NCBI GenBank assembly: GCA_963749895.1
Contig: CAVVOG010000001.1
Location: forward strand, 1 to 64,000
Direction: 5' to 3'
DNA: 64,000 bases
Source: AC-51 sp963749895
Lineage (GTDB): Bacteria; Actinomycetota; UBA4738; HRBIN12
The position numbers were made by a program, and so were the translations under genes. Below the pieces are notes generated by a model. The model did no database searches. It had not been told where the DNA came from and saw only the letters and a program-made list of their open reading frames with translations. Shown here one piece after another: positions 34,008 to 43,359 of the stretch. The number at the start of each line of letters is the position of its first letter. The first letter of the stretch is position 1.

Positions 34008-35194
34008 GCGGCGTGCGCTCGTCCTCAGGCAGGAAGGCCGCCACGATCGCGCTCACGAACCTGCGCCGTCTGCTCCGCGACAAGACGGGCGCCTTCTTCG
34101 TCATCGTGTTCCCGTTCGCGATCATCCTCGTGCTGGGAGCGACCTTCGGGCAGGGGTTCACGCCGAAGCTCGGGGTCGTGGCGCCGGACACCCCGCTCGC
34201 CCAGGACCTCGTGCGACGGCTGGAGGCGGTCGACGGTCTGGAGCTCGTCGTCCACGCCGACGCCGACGCCGTCCGCGACGCGGTGGAGCAGGGCTCGCTG
34301 GAGGGCGGCGTGATCGTCGCCGCCGACCACGACGAGGCGATCCGCGAGGGCGGGACCGCGCAGGTCGCCTACCTCGCGCGGCCGAGCGGCGCCGGGCAGG
34401 AGCTCCGGCTCACCGTGGCGGCCGTCGCCGACCGCCAGGCCGTCGCCGTGACGGCGGCGCGGATCGCGGTCGACGAGGGCGCGGCCGGCTCGTTCGAGGA
34501 GGCGCTGGCCGCGGCCCGCGCCGCGGAGGAGGTCGTCCCCGCGGTCGCCGTCTCGGCGCGGGCCGCGGGCGGTCAGGACGAGGTCGAGTACGGGATGGAC
34601 GCCGGCGCCGCCCAGGAACTGGTCCTGTTCGTGTTCCTCACGTCGCTGTCGGCGTCCTCGATGCTGATCGAGTCCCGTCGCCTCGGCGTGTCGCGCCGCA
34701 TGATCGCCTCCCCCACGCCGGTGCGGACCGTCGTCGTCGGCGAGGCCCTCGGCCGCTACGTGATCGCGCTGTTCCAGGGCGCGCTGATCCTGTTGGGCAC
34801 GGCGATCGTGTTCGGGGTCGACTGGGGAAACCCGTGGACCGCGATCCTCGTGGTGGCCCTGTTCGCGGCGACCGCCACCGGCGCCGCGATCTTGATGGGT
34901 TCGGCCCTTTCGAACGAACAACAGGCCGGGTCGCTCGGCGTCTTCCTGGGGCTCGCGCTCGCGGCTCTCGGCGGTGCGATGGTCCCGCTCGAGATCTTCC
35001 CGCCGGTGATGGCGCGGATCGCCCATCTGACGCCGCACGCGTGGGCGATCGAGGCGCTGAACGAGACGATGGCGACCGGCGCGGGACCGGCCGACGTCGC
35101 CACGGACCTCGCGGTGCTCGCCGTCTACGCGGCGGCGCTGATCGCGTTCGCCGCCGTGCTGTTCCGGCGGCGGCTCACGACCACCTCCGGCTGA
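34004..35194 (+). CDS. ABC-2 type permease (second subunit)
   Basis: A 396-residue ABC-2 permease of the same layout as its neighbour: N-terminal helix (FFVIVFPFAIILVLGATFG), a large outer domain, then five helices with the coupling motif SSMLIESRRLGVSRRMIAS. The GTG start at 34004 overlaps the previous stop (GTGA), so coupled translation is likely. The two permeases plus the ATPase make a complete ABC exporter of about 1,100 residues in total. Confidence 0.85.
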   Translation: MSGVRSSSGRKAATIALTNLRRLLRDKTGAFFVIVFPFAIILVLGATFGQGFTPKLGVVAPDTPLAQDLVRRLEAVDGLELVVHADADAVRDAVEQGSLEGGVIVAADHDEAIREGGTAQVAYLARPSGAGQELRLTVAAVADRQAVAVTAARIAVDEGAAGSFEEALAAARAAEEVVPAVAVSARAAGGQDEVEYGMDAGAAQELVLFVFLTSLSASSMLIESRRLGVSRRMIASPTPVRTVVVGEALGRYVIALFQGALILLGTAIVFGVDWGNPWTAILVVALFAATATGAAILMGSALSNEQQAGSLGVFLGLALAALGGAMVPLEIFPPVMARIAHLTPHAWAIEALNETMATGAGPADVATDLAVLAVYAAALIAFAAVLFRRRLTTTSG

Positions 35195-35203
35195 CGCGCG
35201 GCC

Positions 35204-36124
35204 TCAGTCCGAGCCGCCCCCGTCGGTGCCCGCGTCATCGGCCGAGTCGGCGTCCGACGCGCCCGGACCGGGCAGGTCGCCGGTCGGCTCGGGGCTCGGC
35301 ACGGGCTCGGTCACCGGGGCCGGGGGAGGCGGTGGTGGCGCAGGCACGTCGGTCGCCGGGGTCGTCGGCGCCTCCGGCGCGGGGGTCGGCTCCTCGCCGG
35401 GCACGGTCGGGGCCACGATCGGCTCAGCGCCCTCGGCCGCGGTCGGCTTCTTCCGACCGAGCACCACGGCGAGCACGACGACCGCCAGCACCGCGATCGC
35501 GCCGATCACGATCCACGTGACCGCGCCGCCGCCCGCACCTCCGGAGGCGATGGCGCTGCCGCGTGCGGAGATCTCCGTGGTCTCACCCAGCGCCGGGGTC
35601 CAGGTCACGGTGTTCCCGTCGATCTCGCCCGTCGCCTCCTCGACCTCACCGGGGAACGTGACCGCGATCCGGACGTCGAACGAACCGAGGATCTCCTCGG
35701 CCCCGGGCGTCCCGGTCGGATCGAGGTCCTCGGAGGACGCGTCGAGCGAGCCCGTCACCACGAACGTGTCACCCTCGCGGGTGATCGACAGGTCGCTCCC
35801 CTCCGCCTCGGAGAACGCCGACAGCGGAGCGCCCTCGAACGTGAACTTCTGCCCGATGTAGTCGTCGTCCTCGTACGGCTCCGTCTCGAACTCCACGCCC
35901 TCGGGCAGCGGCCCCTCGCCCTCCGTGGTCTGCTCCATGAAGTCGTCGGCGCTCGCCCCGGACATCTCCAGGAGACCCTTGTCGAACGCGAACACGACCT
36001 CGCCGTCGACCGTGTCGTCCTCGTTCAGCGTGAGCGCTTGATCGAGCTTCAAGCAGCCCGACAGCAGCAGCGCCATCGCGCCGATGCCGAGGAGCCTGGC
36101 CCACGTACGGATCGCGGTTCGCAT
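35204..36124 (-). CDS. LppM-family lipoprotein with second membrane anchor
   Basis: A 306-residue protein with a lipobox (LLLSGC, Cys24). An LppM domain (about 24-175, CLKLDQALTLNEDDTVDGEVVF at its start) is followed by a membrane helix (about 200-222, VTWIVIGAIAVLAVVVLAVVLG) and a Pro/Ala/Asp-rich tail, which is predicted to be cytoplasmic. The mycobacterial LppM is linked to phagosome manipulation; general function is unknown. It is the last gene of the long minus-strand train that starts at nosZ; whether it shares that transcript is uncertain. Confidence 0.8.
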   Translation of the reverse strand: MRTAIRTWARLLGIGAMALLLSGCLKLDQALTLNEDDTVDGEVVFAFDKGLLEMSGASADDFMEQTTEGEGPLPEGVEFETEPYEDDDYIGQKFTFEGAPLSAFSEAEGSDLSITREGDTFVVTGSLDASSEDLDPTGTPGAEEILGSFDVRIAVTFPGEVEEATGEIDGNTVTWTPALGETTEISARGSAIASGGAGGGAVTWIVIGAIAVLAVVVLAVVLGRKKPTAAEGAEPIVAPTVPGEEPTPAPEAPTTPATDVPAPPPPPPAPVTEPVPSPEPTGDLPGPGASDADSADDAGTDGGGSD

Positions 36125-36188
36125 ACGGATCCCTCCTGGGTGGATGACGCGTCCACCCTACCGGGCGCGCCACGCGTCCCCAGGATGT

Positions 36189-37436
36189 TCACGCGCCGCG
36201 CAGATCGGACACGATCGCGTCGGCCGCGCGCCGGCCGCCGAACAGCGCGCCCTGGATCGAGGCGGTGTCGCGGTGATCGCCCAGCACGTACCGCCCGGAG
36301 CCCAGGCGGACGCGACGACGCGGGGCGAACCCGGGGCGCTGGTCGGGGTGCCCGTGGGCGATCACGTACGTCGCGACCTCGTCCCACGCGTCGGCGTCGG
36401 GGAACCATCCGCGCAGTTGCGTGCGGACCGCCTTCACCAGGTCGGGGGCCAGCGCCGCAGGCCCCGGAACCGCGGCGGCGACGAGGGCCTTCCCGCGGGG
36501 GGCGTAGGGAGGGGCGACCTCGCTCATCACCGCGAGGTTCTTCACGGGGCCCGAGCCCTCGCCGTCCAGGGCGAGCACCGGCCCCTCGAGCGGTGCGGCG
36601 GGCGCGGCGAGGTACACGCACGCGACCGGGCGCGAACCCGGGTCGGCGACGACGCCCGGCAGCAGGCGGGCCGCCTCCGGCCCCTCGGCCGCGACGGCCA
36701 CCACCGGCGCGCGGAGCTCCTCGCCGTCCGCGAGCACGACCCCGCGGTCGGTCAGGCGCTCCACCCTCGCGCCGAGTCGGATCGTCCCGTCGGGGAGTCC
36801 CGCCGCGAGCTGTGCCGGGATCCGACCCATCCCGCCTGCGGGGACGGCCGCGTCGCCGGTCGCGAGCATCCGCAGGATGATCCGGAACCGCTTGGCGGAG
36901 ACCTCCAGGTCGGGATCGAGCTGGATCCCGGCGAACAGCGGCCCCAGGAGCCGCTCGACGGCCGCCTCGGACAGGCCCTCCTCGCGGAGCGCCTGTCGGG
37001 TCGTCTCGTCGGGACCCCGGAGTAGATCGGCGGCCCTCCCACGGGTCACCCGCCCGATCAGCCGCAGCAGCCTCGCCTTGTCGAGCGGGGAGCCGACCGG
37101 CGCGAACGTGGTCGACAGCGCCGCCCCCGGCTCGCGACGAGGATCGCCGACCCGGCGCCAGCGTCCGCCGACCCGCACGCGCGCGCCGGGGGCGAACGTC
37201 CGTAGGTCGAGCGCATCGAGGTCGAGCTGGACCTGGGCCTCCGGGTAGGCGGTCAGCAGGATCTGGAACCCGCGGTCGAGCAGGAACCCGTCCACCTCGT
37301 CCGTGCGGACCCGGCCGCCGACGCCATCGCCGGCTTCCAAGACCGAGACCTCGAGCCCCGCGGCGTGCAGCCGACGGGCGCACGCGAGGCCCGCGAGGCC
37401 CGCACCCACGACGATCGCGTCCGCCATCCGGCTCAT
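36189..37436 (-). CDS. FAD-dependent amine oxidase/protoporphyrinogen-oxidase-like protein
   Basis: A 415-residue flavoprotein with AIVVGAGLAGLACARRLHAAG, then GGRVRTDEVDGFLLDRGFQI, the motif pair typical of amine-oxidase/PPOX/phytoene-desaturase-like enzymes. A C-terminal LGDHRDTASIQGALFGGRRAA closes the FAD site. Substrate unknown; carotenoid, amine or haem precursors are all possible for the family. The ATG at 37436 is preceded by GTGGGAG. It lies 20 bp after lhgO on the same strand. Confidence 0.75.
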   Translation of the reverse strand: MSRMADAIVVGAGLAGLACARRLHAAGLEVSVLEAGDGVGGRVRTDEVDGFLLDRGFQILLTAYPEAQVQLDLDALDLRTFAPGARVRVGGRWRRVGDPRREPGAALSTTFAPVGSPLDKARLLRLIGRVTRGRAADLLRGPDETTRQALREEGLSEAAVERLLGPLFAGIQLDPDLEVSAKRFRIILRMLATGDAAVPAGGMGRIPAQLAAGLPDGTIRLGARVERLTDRGVVLADGEELRAPVVAVAAEGPEAARLLPGVVADPGSRPVACVYLAAPAAPLEGPVLALDGEGSGPVKNLAVMSEVAPPYAPRGKALVAAAVPGPAALAPDLVKAVRTQLRGWFPDADAWDEVATYVIAHGHPDQRPGFAPRRRVRLGSGRYVLGDHRDTASIQGALFGGRRAADAIVSDLRGA

Positions 37437-37456
37437 GCTCCCACGCGACGCCGGGC

Positions 37457-38668
37457 TCAGCCCGGGAGGAACCGCTGCACCGCGTGGCCGGCGACCACCT
37501 GCCCGATCGCGAGGCAGGCCGTGGCCGCGGGCGACGGCGCGTTGCGGACGTGGATCACCCCGGGGCCGGCCTGCAGGACGAAGTCGTCGACGAGTCCGCC
37601 GGCCCGGTCGAGCAACTGTGCCCGGATACCCGCGGGCGCCGGCTCCAGGTCCCGGGGTTCGATGCCGGGGAGCATCCGCGAGATCGCCTCGGCCGTCGCG
37701 GGACGCCACAGATCGCGCAGGTACTCCCCGGCGGCCACGCCCGGGTGCCGCGCGGCGAGCCGCCAGAGCCCCGGGAACCCCACGGCGTCCCACGCGTCGC
37801 GCGGGTCCACGGCCCAGCGCCCGTAGCGCTCCCGAGCGAACGCGAGCACGGCGTTGGGCCCCGCCCAGACCTCGTCGTCGATGCGGCGGGTCAGGTGCAC
37901 CCCCAGGAACGGCAGCCCCGGTGCGGGCACCGGGTAGACGAGGCCGCGGACCCGCTCGGCCGCTCCGGGGCGGAGCCGCAGGTACGCGCCGCGGAACGGC
38001 ACGACCCGGCGGTCGTCGCGGACCCCGGTCATCGCGGCGACCCGATCCGAACGCAGCCCCGCGCACGCGACCACCCCGCGCGCGAGGATCTCGTCGCCCG
38101 ATCGCGTCCTCACGATCCGACGAGGGCCGGAGGGCTCGACGGCGACGACCTCGGATCCGGTCCGCACCGCTCCTGCGGCGGCCGCGATGTCGTCCGCGAG
38201 CGCCTCGGCCACGGCCCGGAAGTCGACCACGCCCGTCTCGGGAACGTGGAGGGCGCGGACCCCGGTGACCTCGGGCTCGACCTCACGCAGCCCGGCGGCG
38301 TCGAGGAGCCGCAGACCCTCGAGCCCGTTCGCGTCGCCGCGCGCCCTCAGATCGTCGAGCCGGGCGGCCTCGGCGTCGTCCAGCGCCACGACGAGCTTGC
38401 CGGTGCGTCGCACCGCGATCCCGCGCTCCGTCGCGTAGGACTCGAGCTCGGTCCGGCCCCGACGGCAGAGCCGAGCCCGCCACGACCCCGGCTCGTAGTA
38501 GAGCCCGGAGTGCAAGACCCCGGAGTTGCGGCCGCTCTGGTGGGCGGCGACCCCGTCCTCGCGTTCGAGGACGACGACCCGGGTCCCCGGGCGCGCCTCG
38601 AGCAACCGGACGGCGGTGGCGAGCCCGACGAGGCCCCCACCGATCACGACGACGTCCGCGCGCTCCAC
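37457..38668 (-). CDS. lhgO: L-2-hydroxyglutarate oxidase/dehydrogenase
   Basis: A 403-residue DAO-family flavoprotein with VVVIGGGLVGLATAVRLLE and the specific motif HQSGRNSGVLHSGLYYEPG, characteristic of LhgO. The C-terminal end contains FVLQAGPGVIHVRNAPSPAAT. LhgO oxidises L-2-hydroxyglutarate to 2-oxoglutarate, passing electrons to the quinone pool; it also acts in lysine/glutarate breakdown. Length is normal. The start is GTG 12 bp after the stop of the Rrf2 gene, so it probably belongs to the same transcript. Confidence 0.85.
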   Translation of the reverse strand: MERADVVVIGGGLVGLATAVRLLEARPGTRVVVLEREDGVAAHQSGRNSGVLHSGLYYEPGSWRARLCRRGRTELESYATERGIAVRRTGKLVVALDDAEAARLDDLRARGDANGLEGLRLLDAAGLREVEPEVTGVRALHVPETGVVDFRAVAEALADDIAAAAGAVRTGSEVVAVEPSGPRRIVRTRSGDEILARGVVACAGLRSDRVAAMTGVRDDRRVVPFRGAYLRLRPGAAERVRGLVYPVPAPGLPFLGVHLTRRIDDEVWAGPNAVLAFARERYGRWAVDPRDAWDAVGFPGLWRLAARHPGVAAGEYLRDLWRPATAEAISRMLPGIEPRDLEPAPAGIRAQLLDRAGGLVDDFVLQAGPGVIHVRNAPSPAATACLAIGQVVAGHAVQRFLPG

Positions 38669-38680
38669 GAGCGCCTCCGA

Positions 38681-39106
38681 TCAGACCGGGGTGTCGGCGC
38701 GGTTGGCGGCCACCTCGGCGAGCGTCGTCTCCCCGACCGTCGCCTGGATCTGAGGCCGGATCTCGCGCCAACGGAAGTGGAGCTCGCAGGGGTTCTCGGA
38801 GGAACACTCCTCGCGCCAGAACAGGCAGCGTCCCTCGAACACGTCGGGCCCCTCGACCGCCAGGAGGACTTCGCCGATCGTGATCTCCTCCGGGGGACGC
38901 GCCAGCAGGTACCCGCGCCCCCGGCGAGACTCCAGGACCCCGCCCTCGGCGAGCATCCGCATGATCTTGTGCAGGTACGCGAGCGGCAGGTCCGCCGCTT
39001 CCCCGATCTCGCGAGCGTCCACGAAGTCGCCGGCAGGTCGGTCGGCCAGCACCAGCAGGGCCTCGATCGCGTAGCGGCTCTCGCGCGCTAGCCGCATCTC
39101 CTCCAC
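38681..39106 (-). CDS. Rrf2-family regulator with NsrR-like Cys cluster
   Basis: A 141-residue Rrf2 protein: winged helix at residues about 1-75 (LARESRYAIEALLVLA, DLPLAYLHKIMRMLAEGG, SRRGRGYLL) and a dimerisation helix. Three Cys in GRCLFWREECSSENPCELHF are spaced C-x6-C-x5-C, close to the [4Fe-4S]-binding pattern of NsrR (a nitric oxide sensor). It lies 28 bp downstream of nosY in the nos gene train, so control of N2O reductase by NO, oxygen or Fe-S status is a reasonable inference. IscR-like or RsrR-like sensing is the alternative. Confidence 0.85.
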   Translation of the reverse strand: MEEMRLARESRYAIEALLVLADRPAGDFVDAREIGEAADLPLAYLHKIMRMLAEGGVLESRRGRGYLLARPPEEITIGEVLLAVEGPDVFEGRCLFWREECSSENPCELHFRWREIRPQIQATVGETTLAEVAANRADTPV

Positions 39107-39134
39107 CTCCCGGCGCCACCGCGCCCGTCCGTGA

Positions 39135-39992
39135 TCACAGGTCCCGCCTCGGCAACGCCCACCGGGCGAGCACCAGCGGTCCGACCGTCCATGCCGCCAA
39201 CGACCCCGCCAGCACGCCCACCGAGCCCACGGTCCCGAACGTCGAGACCAGGTAGGCCCCGAACGGCCCGAGCGCCGTCCCGCGGAAGTTCGTGCCCAGC
39301 AACGCGAGGATACGTCCGGCCTCCAGGGGGTTCAGGACGATCGCGGCCAGCAACCCCTGGGGCCCGAGGTGGACCGACGGGGCGAGCGCCGCCAGCGCGA
39401 GGTCCACGCCCAGCGAGAACACGATCCACAGGCCGACACCGCCGGCCACCGCCTGCGCCCGGTTCGACGCGAACGACGACAACGCCACCCCGATCGCGAC
39501 GCTCGACGCGGCGACCCCCAGGGTCGCCCCGATCAGGGTCACCAAGGCGGGGACGTCGCTGCCGCGCGCCACGCTCGACATCACGAGCAGCGCGACCCCG
39601 TAGCCGACCCCGAGGGTGACCCACATCGACCCGGTGAGCCCGAGGAACGCACCGGCCACGATCGACGAGCGCCGCATCGGCTGGGCGGCCATCATCGCCA
39701 GGAGCCCCTGTTCGCGGGCCCCGACGATCGCGCCGGAGCCCAGCAGCAGCCCCATCAGCGACGGCAGCAGGATCCCGAGGTTCACGAGCGTCGCCGAGGC
39801 GGGGCCGATCCCCGACAGCCCCAGCTCGCGGACCGTGCGGAACCCCAGGAGCGTCACGGTCAGGCACAGCACGCCGAAGATCGCCGCCATCACCAGCACC
39901 CAGCGGGCACGCACGCTGGTGCGGAACTCCCATCCCGCGATCGTGCGGGCCGGCGAACGTCGCCGCGGCACCGGGGTCGTGACCGCGCTCAT
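39135..39992 (-). CDS. nosY: NosY ABC permease
   Basis: A 285-residue membrane protein with six predicted helices and the ABC-2-like NosY layout: IAGWEFRTSVRARWVLVMA at the N-terminus and RAQAVAGGVGLWIVFSLGVDL in the middle. NosDFY delivers a sulfur or copper-related factor needed to mature the CuZ centre of N2O reductase. Its ATG overlaps the TGA of nosF. Identification rests on order nosD-nosF-nosY as well as sequence. Confidence 0.85.
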   Translation of the reverse strand: MSAVTTPVPRRRSPARTIAGWEFRTSVRARWVLVMAAIFGVLCLTVTLLGFRTVRELGLSGIGPASATLVNLGILLPSLMGLLLGSGAIVGAREQGLLAMMAAQPMRRSSIVAGAFLGLTGSMWVTLGVGYGVALLVMSSVARGSDVPALVTLIGATLGVAASSVAIGVALSSFASNRAQAVAGGVGLWIVFSLGVDLALAALAPSVHLGPQGLLAAIVLNPLEAGRILALLGTNFRGTALGPFGAYLVSTFGTVGSVGVLAGSLAAWTVGPLVLARWALPRRDL

Positions 39993-40693
39993 CCCGCCGC
40001 CTCCAGCCCCTCGTCCTCAGCCGGCTTCGGCCCATCGAACGGGGTCCCGGTGAAGTCCTCGTCGAGCGCCAGGCGGCCGTCCTCCACCGTGATGCCGCGG
40101 TCGGCGACCCGCCGGAGCTCCGAGGGGGCCGGTGAGCTCACGATCGCGGTGACCCCTCGCTCGTCGCGCAGGCGGCGCAGGACGCCCCAGAACACCTCGC
40201 GGCCCTCCTCGTCCAGGTTCGCGACCGGCTCGTCCAGCAGGAGCAGGGTCGGATCTCCGAGCAGCGCGATCGCGAGCGCGACCCGGTGACGCTGGCCACC
40301 CGAGAGCGTGCCGATCCGCGCGTCGTCGTCACGGACGAAGCCCTCGGGGAGCGGCACGGTGGCCCGGTCGGCGCCGCGGAGATCGGCGAACAGGTCGAGC
40401 ATCTCGCCGACCGTGGCGTGCTCGGGCATCCCGACGGTCTGCGGCAGGTAGCCGATCCGCTCCCGATGCGCCGGCGTGGCGTCGAGCTCGGCGCCGTCGA
40501 GACGGATCACGCCCTCGTGGCGGACGAGCCCGGCCACGCACTTCAGGAAGGTGCTCTTGCCGCTGCCGTTCGGCCCGCCGAGCGCGACGATCCTGCCCGC
40601 GGGCACGTCGAGGTCGACGCCGTGCAGCCCGAAGCCGCCCGGGTACACCTTGCGGAGCGCCTCGACGCGCAGACGTGACGTGCGCTCGCTCAT
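39989..40693 (-). CDS. nosF: NosF ABC ATP-binding protein
   Basis: A 234-residue ATPase with Walker A GPNGSGKSTF, Q-loop YLPQTVGMPEH, signature LSGGQRHRVALA and Walker B LLLLDEPVANLD. The length and the short C-terminus are those of NosF, the ATPase of the NosDFY maturation transporter. ATG at 40693 overlaps the TGA of nosD, and its own TGA overlaps the ATG of nosY, so all three are translationally coupled. Confidence 0.9.
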   Translation of the reverse strand: MSERTSRLRVEALRKVYPGGFGLHGVDLDVPAGRIVALGGPNGSGKSTFLKCVAGLVRHEGVIRLDGAELDATPAHRERIGYLPQTVGMPEHATVGEMLDLFADLRGADRATVPLPEGFVRDDDARIGTLSGGQRHRVALAIALLGDPTLLLLDEPVANLDEEGREVFWGVLRRLRDERGVTAIVSSPAPSELRRVADRGITVEDGRLALDEDFTGTPFDGPKPAEDEGLEAAG

Positions 40694-42189
40694 GCCGCCA
40701 CCACCCTGCGGGGTCGCCGGCGCGCACGGACCAGGAGCCAGCCGCAGCCGAGGGTGAGCGCGAGCCCGGGGATCCACAGCGGTGCCCGCGGCCCGATCCG
40801 CTCGGCGGCCAGTGGCGGCGACGACAGCTCGGTCAGCGGTGCGTCGTCGAGCACGAGCGGCTCGGCCGGCGCCCACCGCTCCTCGACCGCCGACAGCAGC
40901 CGGAACGCCGGTCCGGAGGCGAGCGCGAGCAGGACGGGATCCTCCGCGATCAGCTGGCTCGTCCGGCCGCTCCGCGAGTACGCGAGGTCACCGGTGCCGT
41001 CGCCTCCGGCGTCGAAGCCGCCGTAGTCGCTCCAGTAGTTGCCCACGCCGTCGACGGTCCAGACCGCCTGCGTGCGCCCCGTCCCCCCGAGGGCCACCTG
41101 CGTCGTGTTCTCCACGAAGCCGTTGTCCGTGAACCACGCGTCGGCCGACGGGAACAGCAGGACGCCGATCTGGTTCACCGCCACGGTGTTCCGAACCAGT
41201 CGGGCCGGCTCACCCCCCGTGCGGCCCGCGTCGTCGATGTGCACCGCGACGCGGTTGTCGGCGATCACGTTGTCGCGCAGCAGCACGCCGCCGGCGTCCT
41301 TCACCAGGACGCCGAACCCGGTCGACGGGCTGCCGTTCTCGGTGATCGTGTTGCCCTCGACCGCGACGGGCCCCCCGTACATCAGGACGATGCCGGAGAG
41401 GTTCCCGCTCAGGTCGTTGCCGCGGAACGCCACGTCGGCCGCGTACATGTCGTGGAGGCCGTAGCGGCTGTCCGACACGCGGACGCCCTCGATGACGCAG
41501 CCGGTCCCGTACGTCAGCTGGACGCCGTCGCGGACCGTCTCGATCACGCTGTCGCGCACGATCGTCCGTTCGCTGTCGAACAGCCAGATCCCGTCGCCGC
41601 GGAGCTTCGTAGGTTCGGCCTCGCCGCCGGCGTCGGTCGCGACGTCGCTCACCGCGTGGAGCTCTCCGGAGATGATCCCGCTGCCGCGGACCGTCACGCG
41701 CTCGATCACGACGTCACGGGCGCGCTGCACGGTGATGCCCATGTAGGAGTCCTGGACCTCCAGGTCGTGAAGGTACGCCCGGTGTCCCCCGCGCTTCACC
41801 AAGATCCCGGACGGCGCGCCCACCGGGAAGCGCTCGCTCCCGCGAACGAGGATGCCCGACACCTCGACGTCGGGGGCCGCGACCGTGAGCACCGAACCCT
41901 CGCCCTGCCCGTCGAGCACGACGCCGGGCGCACCGACCAGCGTGATCGGCGCGTCGATCGTGAAGTTGCCGGTGTGGGTGCCGGCCGGAACGGTGACGGT
42001 CGACCCCGGCACCGCCGCGTCCAGCATCGCCTGCAGGTCACCCGTGGCGCCGGCGGGGGCCACGGGGAGCACCGTCGCCCCTGCGAGGGCGAGGCCCCCG
42101 AGCAGGAGGCGGACGGCGACGCGGACGCCCGCCACGGCGCTACCCCGTGACCGACGCGGGTTCGTCGGCCGGCGACGCGGCCTCGTCAC
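40690..42189 (-). CDS. nosD: NosD, periplasm-side copper-centre maturation protein with C-terminal membrane anchor
   Basis: A 499-residue protein with a signal sequence (hydrophobic core LLLGGLALAGATVLPVA, cleavage near APAGA), a right-handed beta-helix of NosD/CASH repeats (for example GIWLFDSERTIVRDS and VNQIGVLLFPS), and a C-terminal helix LWIPGLALTLGCGWLLV followed by a basic tail. NosD works with NosFY in CuZ assembly. The C-terminal helix would tether it to the membrane, useful in a cell with no outer membrane. The GTG at 42189 overlaps the upstream gene by 50 bp; a GTG at 42135, just before the signal core, is a strong alternative. Confidence 0.85.
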   Translation of the reverse strand: MTRPRRRPTNPRRSRGSAVAGVRVAVRLLLGGLALAGATVLPVAPAGATGDLQAMLDAAVPGSTVTVPAGTHTGNFTIDAPITLVGAPGVVLDGQGEGSVLTVAAPDVEVSGILVRGSERFPVGAPSGILVKRGGHRAYLHDLEVQDSYMGITVQRARDVVIERVTVRGSGIISGELHAVSDVATDAGGEAEPTKLRGDGIWLFDSERTIVRDSVIETVRDGVQLTYGTGCVIEGVRVSDSRYGLHDMYAADVAFRGNDLSGNLSGIVLMYGGPVAVEGNTITENGSPSTGFGVLVKDAGGVLLRDNVIADNRVAVHIDDAGRTGGEPARLVRNTVAVNQIGVLLFPSADAWFTDNGFVENTTQVALGGTGRTQAVWTVDGVGNYWSDYGGFDAGGDGTGDLAYSRSGRTSQLIAEDPVLLALASGPAFRLLSAVEERWAPAEPLVLDDAPLTELSSPPLAAERIGPRAPLWIPGLALTLGCGWLLVRARRRPRRVVAA

Positions 42190-42805
42190 CGTCCTCGTCG
42201 GACCGTCCGGCCGTCACGAACTCCTTGACGAAGCCCCAGTACATCGGGCCGAGCGTGACGAGCGCCGCGGCGCCGAACAGGCACCACAGCGCCTCGCCCG
42301 GCCACGCGATCGTCTTCACGTTGCTCGCGACCGCGACCTTCCCGATCACCCAGGGGGTGAACGGCTCGACGTCGATCGGGGCGGCAGGATCGATCGTGTG
42401 ACCCATCTGGTACAGGCGGTACTGGATGTCGATCAGCACCCCGATCGGGATCAGCCAGAGCAGGACGATCGCGCCGCGTCGCCACCATCCCGAGAGGACG
42501 GTGGCCACCGCGATCAGCGCGATCGCGGCGACGAGCGCCGGGTTCCACAACACCGTCTCCGCCAACTCGCCCATGTCGAAGACCTTCACCCCGACGTAGT
42601 GGTTCAAGATCGCGATCTCGTCGACGTCGCCCTCGATCCGATCGCCGTAGGCGGTCAGGACCAGCTGGCGGTTCGGGTACTGCAGGACCTCGAGCCGGGC
42701 CTGCCAGACGGGCAAGCCGAAGGCCAGGACGACGAGGACGACGGCCACCGCGCCGAAGACGACCCGGACGAGCCGGTCCCCTCGAGCGCTCCGGTCAGCC
42801 GTCAT
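42140..42805 (-). CDS. nos-cluster multi-helix membrane protein (NosB candidate)
   Basis: A 221-residue protein with about five membrane helices: residues 14-34 (VVFGAVAVVLVVLAFGLPVW), then a loop, three central helices and one near 175-192. Motifs include ILNHYVGVKVFDMGEL and PMYWGFVKEF. I do not recognise a named family with certainty. Its position between the cupredoxin lipoprotein and nosD fits the extra membrane protein (often called NosB) found in many clade II nos clusters. Electron transfer or copper handling is inferred only from that context. Confidence 0.6.
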   Translation of the reverse strand: MTADRSARGDRLVRVVFGAVAVVLVVLAFGLPVWQARLEVLQYPNRQLVLTAYGDRIEGDVDEIAILNHYVGVKVFDMGELAETVLWNPALVAAIALIAVATVLSGWWRRGAIVLLWLIPIGVLIDIQYRLYQMGHTIDPAAPIDVEPFTPWVIGKVAVASNVKTIAWPGEALWCLFGAAALVTLGPMYWGFVKEFVTAGRSDEDGDEAASPADEPASVTG

Positions 42806-42834
42806 CCTCGATCGTCCCTCCGAACGTCAGGACC

Positions 42835-43305
42835 TCATCCCACCGTGAGCGTGCCGACCATCGTGGCCGGGTGGGCGAAGCAGTTGAAGGTGTAGGTGCC
42901 CGCGGGGAGCGCCGGGATCTCGTACACGACCTCGGCGACGCCGTTGATCAACTCGTTGTTCGCGGGCGCGAACACCGGGGTCACGGTCGTGTCGGTGCCC
43001 TCGAAGATCTGAACGTTGTGCGGGATGCCCGTGTCGTCGTTCTTGAACAGGATCGTGAACGGGGTGTCGGCGGGCGCGGACAGCTCCGTCTCGGCGAACC
43101 CGGTGTTCGAGGACCCGACCGGCGCGGTGATCGTGAGTTCGGTCGACGGCGCCGTCGTCTCGGTCTCGGTCGCGGCCGACGACGAAGTGGACGTCGCCGC
43201 GCTGGAGGTCGTGGTCGTCTCGTCGGCCGGGCTGTCGCCGCCCGAGCAGGCCGACAGGACGAGCCCGGCGACCACCGCGACCGCGGCGATCCGGATGAAC
43301 CTCAT
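42835..43305 (-). CDS. Cupredoxin-like lipoprotein of the nos cluster
   Basis: A 156-residue protein. The lipobox LVLSAC (Cys20) is followed by a Ser/Thr-rich linker (about 21-60) and a cupredoxin domain (about 61-156). Probable copper ligands are His in GIPHNVQ and Cys, His and Met in FNCFAHPATMVG, the type 1 arrangement. It could donate electrons to NosZ or carry copper. The ATG at 43305 is chosen because an upstream start would place the lipobox too deep. A strong hairpin separates it from nosZ. Confidence 0.8.
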   Translation of the reverse strand: MRFIRIAAVAVVAGLVLSACSGGDSPADETTTTSSAATSTSSSAATETETTAPSTELTITAPVGSSNTGFAETELSAPADTPFTILFKNDDTGIPHNVQIFEGTDTTVTPVFAPANNELINGVAEVVYEIPALPAGTYTFNCFAHPATMVGTLTVG

Positions 43306-43359
43306 GCGTGCTCCTTTCGATGCGGATCCCTCGTGAGCTGCGTGGAACGCGAGGGGGGC

